Below are positions 59,883 through 64,000 of a stretch of 64,000 bases of DNA, in pieces (position 1 is the stretch's first letter; the number at the start of each line of letters is the position of its first letter). The DNA lies in assembly GCA_021827865.1 (NCBI GenBank), contig JAKAUC010000009.1:682001-746000 (forward strand). Direction: 5' to 3'. The stretch is from an archaeon. Lineage in GTDB: Archaea > Thermoproteota > Nitrososphaeria > Nitrososphaerales > Gagatemarchaeaceae. Made by a program: the position numbers and the translations under genes. The notes below the pieces were generated by a model. It did no database searches, was not told the origin of the DNA, and saw only the letters and a program-made list of their open reading frames with translations.

Positions 59883-60482
59883 GTGGAGCCGCGCCAGGAG
59901 CCGGCCCATCTTCCTGACGTCGGCCTGGACGTTGACGTCGAGAATGACACCCGGGTCGTCCACCGCCAGCTCCAGGACCGAGGCGGCGCCCCTGCGGACC
60001 AACTCTCTCGCCCCCTGGTCGCCCCTTAGCCTCAGCAGGCGTGGAAAGAGGGCCCTGTCGAAGAGCACTGGGTTCCCCATGCTCCCGTGGTATGTGGGCA
60101 CTACGATGCCGGCGTGGGACTCTCTGTGGGCCTGGATCAGCGCGTCGATGGTCGATGCCAGCAGCGCCGGCTTGTCCCCCAGCCCCACCAACGCTCCCTC
60201 GGTCCTGGGGTCGAGGCTCCGCAACCCGACCCTCAGCGAGGAACTCATCCCGTCCGACGGGCGCGGGTTCACCACCATCCTCGCCTCAGCCGGGCCGCGC
60301 CATTGGGCGCCCGGCCTTATGACCACCAGAACCTCCCCCGCCTTGGAGGCGAGGAACGAGTCGACGGCGTAGGTCAGCATGGGTCTGCCCCGGAGCGTGA
60401 TTTCTTGTTTCGGCCGCCCCATCCTCCTGGAGAGGCCGGCGGCGAGAATGAGGCCGCTGATCAACGGAGGCCGAGGCCCCAC
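59874..60482 (-). CDS. MocA/MobA-like molybdenum cofactor nucleotidyltransferase
   Basis: A 202-residue NTP transferase with ILAAGLSRRMGRPKQ near residue 12 (nucleotide and phosphate loop) and GALVGLGDKPALL near 96. This pattern matches MocA-type CTP:molybdopterin cytidylyltransferases more than MobA, fitting the adjacent XdhC-type maturation gene, which serves xanthine dehydrogenase/CO dehydrogenase enzymes that use the cytosine dinucleotide form. GTG start. It overlaps the moeA 3' end by 9 bp (convergent). Confidence 0.85.
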   Translation of the reverse strand: MGPRPPLISGLILAAGLSRRMGRPKQEITLRGRPMLTYAVDSFLASKAGEVLVVIRPGAQWRGPAEARMVVNPRPSDGMSSSLRVGLRSLDPRTEGALVGLGDKPALLASTIDALIQAHRESHAGIVVPTYHGSMGNPVLFDRALFPRLLRLRGDQGARELVRRGAASVLELAVDDPGVILDVNVQADVRKMGRLLARLHSG

Positions 60483-60573
60483 GTACTACTTCTGCGTTCC
60501 TGCGATAGGTCACTGCCGCCGTGATGGCTACGCCCCTGGGCGTCCCCGGCCAGCAAAAAACAAATAGCATTGC

Positions 60574-60957
60574 ATGGGAAGAAGCGCTGACTTGAAGCAG
60601 TTCGAGTTCGCGCGCGTGGTTGCCGACCTGGTCGAGAAGGGCCAGCCCTTCGCGGTGGCGACCGTAGTGAAGACCGTGGGTTCGTCGCTGGGGAAGCCAG
60701 GGTTCAAGACAGTAATCTCGAAGGACGGCGATGTCCTCTATGGGTCCCTGGGAGGCGTGTGCCCCGAGTCGGCCCTCGCAGCCACCGCCAAACAGACTCT
60801 GGCTAGCGGGCAGCCGAAGACGGTCACCGTCTTCCTGGAGGACACGGAGAAGTCCGTGGGGAGCGCCTTCCGTGCGAAAGGGGATGACGAGATACACGTG
60901 GAGACGAACTGCGGCGGGGAGATGCAGGTCTACGTGGAGCCGTACCTCCCAAAATAG
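60574..60957 (+). CDS. XdhC/CoxI-type molybdoenzyme maturation protein
   Basis: A 127-residue protein matching the N-terminal XdhC/CoxI domain: FAVATVVKTVGSSLGKPG near residue 26 and YGSLGGVCPESALA near 54. Full XdhC has an additional Rossmann domain, absent here; split forms are known. It probably protects or delivers sulfurated cofactor to xanthine dehydrogenase/CO dehydrogenase-like enzymes. ATG start; a GCATTGCAT element overlaps it. No large molybdoenzyme subunit lies in the window. Confidence 0.85.
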   Translation: MGRSADLKQFEFARVVADLVEKGQPFAVATVVKTVGSSLGKPGFKTVISKDGDVLYGSLGGVCPESALAATAKQTLASGQPKTVTVFLEDTEKSVGSAFRAKGDDEIHVETNCGGEMQVYVEPYLPK

Positions 60958-61122
60958 AGACAACCGCTGAACGTCCGGGGCGGCAGAGGGCGGGAAGTAC
61001 CGGCCGCGAGCAACGCGCCTTCCCCCGGCAGAACATCAGACTCGTGGGAGACGCCGGAGGACTTGCTTCCTCAGGGTCGGAAACTCGGAGCGTCGCTCTC
61101 AGTCCAAGGAGGACCGAGCCGC

Positions 61123-61566
61123 TTACTTCCCGATCGGGACGCCCTCGACCCAGCGGTTCTTTCCTCTGATCCTTTCCCTCTTCCAGAGCGGCAGGGTCGT
61201 CTTTATTCTGTCGATGGCGTACCTGCACGCCTCGAAGGCCTCGCCCCTGTGCTCCGAAGAGACGGCCACGACCACGCTCACCTCGCCGACCTTGAGGAAG
61301 CCCTCCCTGTGCACCATGCTCACCCGCTTCACCGGCCACTTCTTCCTCACTTCGGCCTCGATCCGCCTGAGCCCCTTCTCGGCCATCTTCTCGTAGACCT
61401 CGTATTCCATGGCGTCGACGTTGCCCACTTCGCTCTTCCTCCGGACGGTCCCAACGAAGACCACGGTGCCTCCGGCGTCCCTGTCGGCGACCTCGGCCAT
61501 GATTTTTGCGGGGTCGACCCCTCGCTTGGTTATTTCCCTCGTGGATGAGCGCGCCAGTCTATCCAC
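61123..61566 (-). CDS. moaE: Molybdopterin synthase catalytic subunit MoaE
   Basis: Transfers sulfur from MoaD to precursor Z. The 147 residues include GGTVVFVGTVRRKSE near 32, MVHREGFLKVGEVSVVVAVS near 85, and the active lysine region TTLPLWKRE near 123. GTG start inside the 3' end of moaD (8-bp overlap). An N-terminal extension of about 20 residues precedes the fold. Confidence 0.93.
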   Translation of the reverse strand: MDRLARSSTREITKRGVDPAKIMAEVADRDAGGTVVFVGTVRRKSEVGNVDAMEYEVYEKMAEKGLRRIEAEVRKKWPVKRVSMVHREGFLKVGEVSVVVAVSSEHRGEAFEACRYAIDRIKTTLPLWKRERIRGKNRWVEGVPIGK

Positions 61567-61807
61567 CCGCCACAGGCGGAAGTATCCCGACCTCGTCGCC
61601 CTCGGCCACCTGCGCGGAAGCGTCCACGACCTCCTGGTTTATGGAGAGCCTGATGGTCCCCTTCATTGGTCGGAGCTTCGGGTAGTCCCTGAGCAGGCGG
61701 TCCAAGAGGTCACCCGCCGTGGTCTCCCCCTCGAGGCTCACCACCTCCCGCTTCTTGCCTGCGGCATCGCGCGCCCCTGCGAAGTATAGAACGGTCACTC
61801 CTCCCAT
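61559..61807 (-). CDS. moaD: Molybdopterin synthase sulfur carrier MoaD
   Basis: Ubiquitin-like sulfur carrier of 82 residues ending in the required Gly-Gly. It shows VLYFAGARDAAGK at the start and VNQE-type middle (here LSINQEVVDASAQV). I use the ATG at 61807, 6 bp after moaA ends; an earlier start would lie within moaA. Third in moaA-moaD-moaE. Confidence 0.93.
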   Translation of the reverse strand: MGGVTVLYFAGARDAAGKKREVVSLEGETTAGDLLDRLLRDYPKLRPMKGTIRLSINQEVVDASAQVAEGDEVGILPPVAGG

Positions 61808-61812
61808 CTCGT

Positions 61813-62829
61813 CTAACCCCCTATGGCGTTCATGTTCCTCGGCTTCGCCCATCCTTCCTTGACCCATGGCATGTACCCTACCCCCTCCGGCTTCTTGCTC
61901 ACGACGTCCTTCACGAACTTGGCTAACTCCGCGTCCGACCCGCTTCCTCTGAGGATCGGCTTGAGGTCGTAGTACTGCGTGTCGAACAGGCAGGAGAGCA
62001 GCTTCCCGTCTGAGGTCAGCCTGATTCTGTCGCAGTCGTCGCAGAACGGCTCGCTCATGGGCGTTATCAGCCCGAGTTTCCCTCCGTCGGAGCCGAAGGA
62101 CCAGAGCGAGGCGGTCTTCCCTTTCTCCCGGCCCATTGGGGAGAGGTCGAAGGAGCCCTTCAGGACCGAGATTATGTCCTTGCCCGGCATTATCGCGTCT
62201 GGGGACCAGATCCCCAGCCCGTCCAGCGGCATGAACTCGATGAACCTTATCGACAGCCCCCTGGAGTGCGCGAATTCGACCAGGTCGACGATCTCGTCGT
62301 CGTTGTAGCCTTTGATCGCCACGGAGTTGATCTTGACAGGGTCAAGCCCGACCCGGGCCGCCTCTTCGATGCCTTCGAGGACGCGGGGGAGGGCGTCCAT
62401 GCCTGAGATCTTGCTGAACCTGTCCCTCTTCAGGCTGTGGAGGCTGACCGTCACCCCACGCAGTCCGGAGTCTTTGAGCAGCCGGGCCTTCTGCTTTAGG
62501 AACCATCCGTTGGTCGTCATGTCCAGGGTCTCGACCGCGTCGAGCCTCGAGAGCCTCGCGACGAGGTTCTCCAGGTTCTTCCTCAAGAGCGGCTCCCCGC
62601 CGGTTATCCTGATGCCGTCTATCCCCAGCTCCGAAAGGACGCGCGCGGACCTCTCAATCTCGTCGAAGGTCAGTTGGTCGGGCCCGGGCAACCACTTCAC
62701 CTTGCTCTTGTCCGGCATGCAGAAGAGGCAGGCGAAGTTGCACCTGTCCGTTACCGAGATCCTGAGCTTCTTCGCAATCCGGCCCTTGCTGTCGACCAAG
62801 CGGTCGGCCGCAGGAACTACCAGTGTCAA
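61813..62829 (-). CDS. moaA: GTP 3',8-cyclase MoaA
   Basis: Radical SAM enzyme that starts molybdenum cofactor synthesis. N-terminal cluster CNFACLFCMP near residue 32, GGEPLLRKN near 78, and C-terminal cluster CDDC...C (EPFCDDCDRIRLTSDGKL near 265) are all present. The normal terminal GG is at the end (NAIGG). TTG start. First gene of moaA-moaD-moaE. Confidence 0.94.
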   Translation of the reverse strand: MTLVVPAADRLVDSKGRIAKKLRISVTDRCNFACLFCMPDKSKVKWLPGPDQLTFDEIERSARVLSELGIDGIRITGGEPLLRKNLENLVARLSRLDAVETLDMTTNGWFLKQKARLLKDSGLRGVTVSLHSLKRDRFSKISGMDALPRVLEGIEEAARVGLDPVKINSVAIKGYNDDEIVDLVEFAHSRGLSIRFIEFMPLDGLGIWSPDAIMPGKDIISVLKGSFDLSPMGREKGKTASLWSFGSDGGKLGLITPMSEPFCDDCDRIRLTSDGKLLSCLFDTQYYDLKPILRGSGSDAELAKFVKDVVSKKPEGVGYMPWVKEGWAKPRNMNAIGG

Positions 62830-63005
62830 TCGTAAGAAACTCTCAGACGGTGCACAAAAACCTTGCTCACCGGTGCCACGTCGCTCTGAAGCTGAAGCCG
62901 TTGGCTACCGGCAAGTTGGAGGCTGTGAATGAGCACCCTGGTCCGGCCTGGTAAATGCATGCTCTCTCGTCCGCGGGACTGCTTCTCGTTGCCGCGCCTT
63001 CTATC

Positions 63006-63776
63006 CTATCTTACGCTGTAGTCCGGCCTGATTCTCAGGTAGACCATCCCGTAGAACAGGGAGATCAATACAGCCGCCGTCGGACCGTGGAAGGCCCGTA
63101 CTACGGCCTCGAAGTTGTAGGCCTGGAGGCCTATCAGGCCGAACGGACCGATGGGTGAGATTGACCCGAGGAGGTAGAGTCCCAGTATCCCCTGGAATAT
63201 CACGACCACGGCCAGCACCCAGTACAGCACCTTCGCTTCTATGAATCTGGCACTGAAAAGCCACTGTTTCAGGGTCAGCTTCTTGGCTGCTATCCTCGCT
63301 ACTTCGAGGACTACGATGGCCACCCCTGTCCCTATGAGGAGCGTCGCGAAGAGGGAGTGAATGTTCAGGGCGAACGGAATCGTCCCGCCGGTCAGGAACT
63401 GAAGCGGGGTGAATATCTCAGGCGAGGCGATCATCGTGCCGGTGAGGTACGACCCGCCAACCTCCAGCAGGAATGCAATCTTCAGGGCCATTTCGAGGCC
63501 TATCGTCTTCGTCATCTGGACTGGCTCCGCCGCGGGGCGTCGTGGGACGAAGAACCTGGCTACATAGTGGATCGCCATCAGGATTACGGCGATGAGGTAT
63601 ATGTCAGCCTCAAAGGAGAACGGATACCTGTACACCGCTGTTTCGAACGAAGTCGCGGGTAGCACGATGCCCTCGTAGAACACGCCGAGCGCGACGATGA
63701 AGAGCCCCGAAATCGTCAATCTTGTTTTCATCCAACGCATCTGAACAGCAGTTTGAACTGCGCTAGAAGTGTTCAT
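63006..63776 (-). CDS. Multi-helix membrane protein, possible cytochrome b-like
   Basis: A 256-residue integral membrane protein with about six hydrophobic helices. Histidines lie within or at the edges of helices (MAIHYVARFF, NIHSLFATLL, RAFHGPTAAV), an arrangement that could bind heme b, but no named family is recognised. ATG start about 27 bp after TTTAATAG, with a perfect palindrome in between that suggests tight repression. Confidence 0.65.
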   Translation of the reverse strand: MNTSSAVQTAVQMRWMKTRLTISGLFIVALGVFYEGIVLPATSFETAVYRYPFSFEADIYLIAVILMAIHYVARFFVPRRPAAEPVQMTKTIGLEMALKIAFLLEVGGSYLTGTMIASPEIFTPLQFLTGGTIPFALNIHSLFATLLIGTGVAIVVLEVARIAAKKLTLKQWLFSARFIEAKVLYWVLAVVVIFQGILGLYLLGSISPIGPFGLIGLQAYNFEAVVRAFHGPTAAVLISLFYGMVYLRIRPDYSVR

Positions 63777-63780
63777 TCCG

Positions 63781-63796
63781 ACCTAACGCGTTAGGT
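63781..63796. promoter_or_regulatory. Perfect 16-bp palindrome at the membrane-protein promoter
   Basis: ACCTAACGCGTTAGGT is fully self-complementary. It lies between the TATA-like TTTAATAG (about 63803-63812) and the ATG at 63776, the position of a repressor operator. No regulator gene is adjacent in the window. Confidence 0.6.
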
Positions 63797-64000
63797 TAGA
63801 CGACTATTAAATCGTTTTGAGTGCCGAACGAACCGTCGAATTTCCGTGACATGCCTAATCCACCCACTGGCTGCTTTGTCCAACTTGGCAGGAACTCCCC
63901 AGTCTTCGCCCGTCGCGCCGAGGAACTTCGCCAAACACTCTGTGGTGCGTTTGGGGCTGCCCCTATCGCTCACAACGAAATGCCTACGAGAGGGAGAGCA
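63797..64000. other. Window end, no convincing gene
   Basis: Holds the promoter of the leftward membrane protein. A reverse frame up to 63973 with plausible composition has no motif, and it would overlap that promoter; I do not call it. Confidence 0.35.

Noticed and set aside
63791-63973. Reverse frame at the right edge
   Set aside because: It overlaps the promoter and part of the palindrome of the adjacent gene, and has no motif.
1-64000. CRISPR arrays, insertion sequences and rRNA genes
   Set aside because: No regularly spaced repeats, no recognisable transposase and no rRNA sequence were found by eye.

Overview
The window is archaeal. It carries archaeal/eukaryal-type information genes (TFB, Spt5/NusG, P0/L10, L12, L31e, L39e, S19e, eIF6, prefoldin alpha, FtsY, SecE, PDCD5-family protein, RNase P subunit Rpp21, Nep1, archaeal LeuRS and AlaRS). 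It also has TATA-like boxes about 24-30 bp upstream of many start codons, a pattern that fits leaderless transcripts, and tRNA genes with introns at unusual positions. The LysW-dependent arginine/lysine operon, class II fumarase, DUF131 and DUF5679 proteins and high GC content suggest Thermoproteota, most likely a Nitrososphaeria-like lineage without visible ammonia-oxidation genes. That placement is inference; no rRNA or marker comparison could be run.

Layout. 1-5,100: a gene-poor, partly decayed stretch holding a truncated alpha/beta hydrolase, a TRAM protein, a TFB paralogue, a SAM methyltransferase, several tiny zinc-binding or helical ORFs, a tRNA-like remnant and a methyltransferase tail next to tRNA-Leu. 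5,131-20,000: housekeeping metabolism (threonine synthase and tRNA-Thr, a frameshifted Rieske oxygenase, an APC transporter, DUF131 pair, HesB-type Fe-S protein, fumarase, two phosphohexomutases, ThiL, a tRNA-Arg gene with two insertions, ornithine carbamoyltransferase, an Ada-like protein, a VIT1-type metal transporter). 19,994-30,406: translation and secretion (leuS-alaS, rpl12, rpl10-rpl1-rpl11-nusG, secE). 30,524-40,054: dtdA, then the opposed eight-gene operon argG-argH-lysW-lysX-lysY-lysZ-lysJ-lysK and a divergent ACT-domain regulator. 40,282-44,563: ftsY-pfdA-eif6-rpl31e-rpl39e-PDCD5-rps19e, rnp4 and nep1.

44,592-50,740 is the most unusual part. Directly after an intron-containing tRNA-Gly comes a visibly AT-richer cassette of three large genes: a SPPY-motif DNA methyltransferase with a long N-terminal extension, an AIPR-family predicted nuclease, and a RelA/SpoT-domain protein with a C-terminal extension. 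It is followed by a decayed ORF with an in-frame amber codon. This looks like a horizontally acquired defence or toxin-antitoxin-like module; I do not recognise the combination as a named system.

50,740-62,829 is largely a molybdenum/tungsten and Tat region: a radical SAM enzyme, moaC, modA-modB-modC transporter, modE regulator, tatA, tatC, a probable Tat substrate, moeA, a MocA-like nucleotidyltransferase, an XdhC/CoxI-type protein, moaE, moaD and moaA. The enzymes needed to make and insert molybdenum cofactor therefore sit next to the machinery that exports folded cofactor proteins. The window ends with a membrane protein controlled by a perfect 16-bp palindrome.

Two genes (TFB and modC) appear to start with CTG. 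A third (the radical SAM protein) has no canonical start for its N-terminal cluster-binding part.
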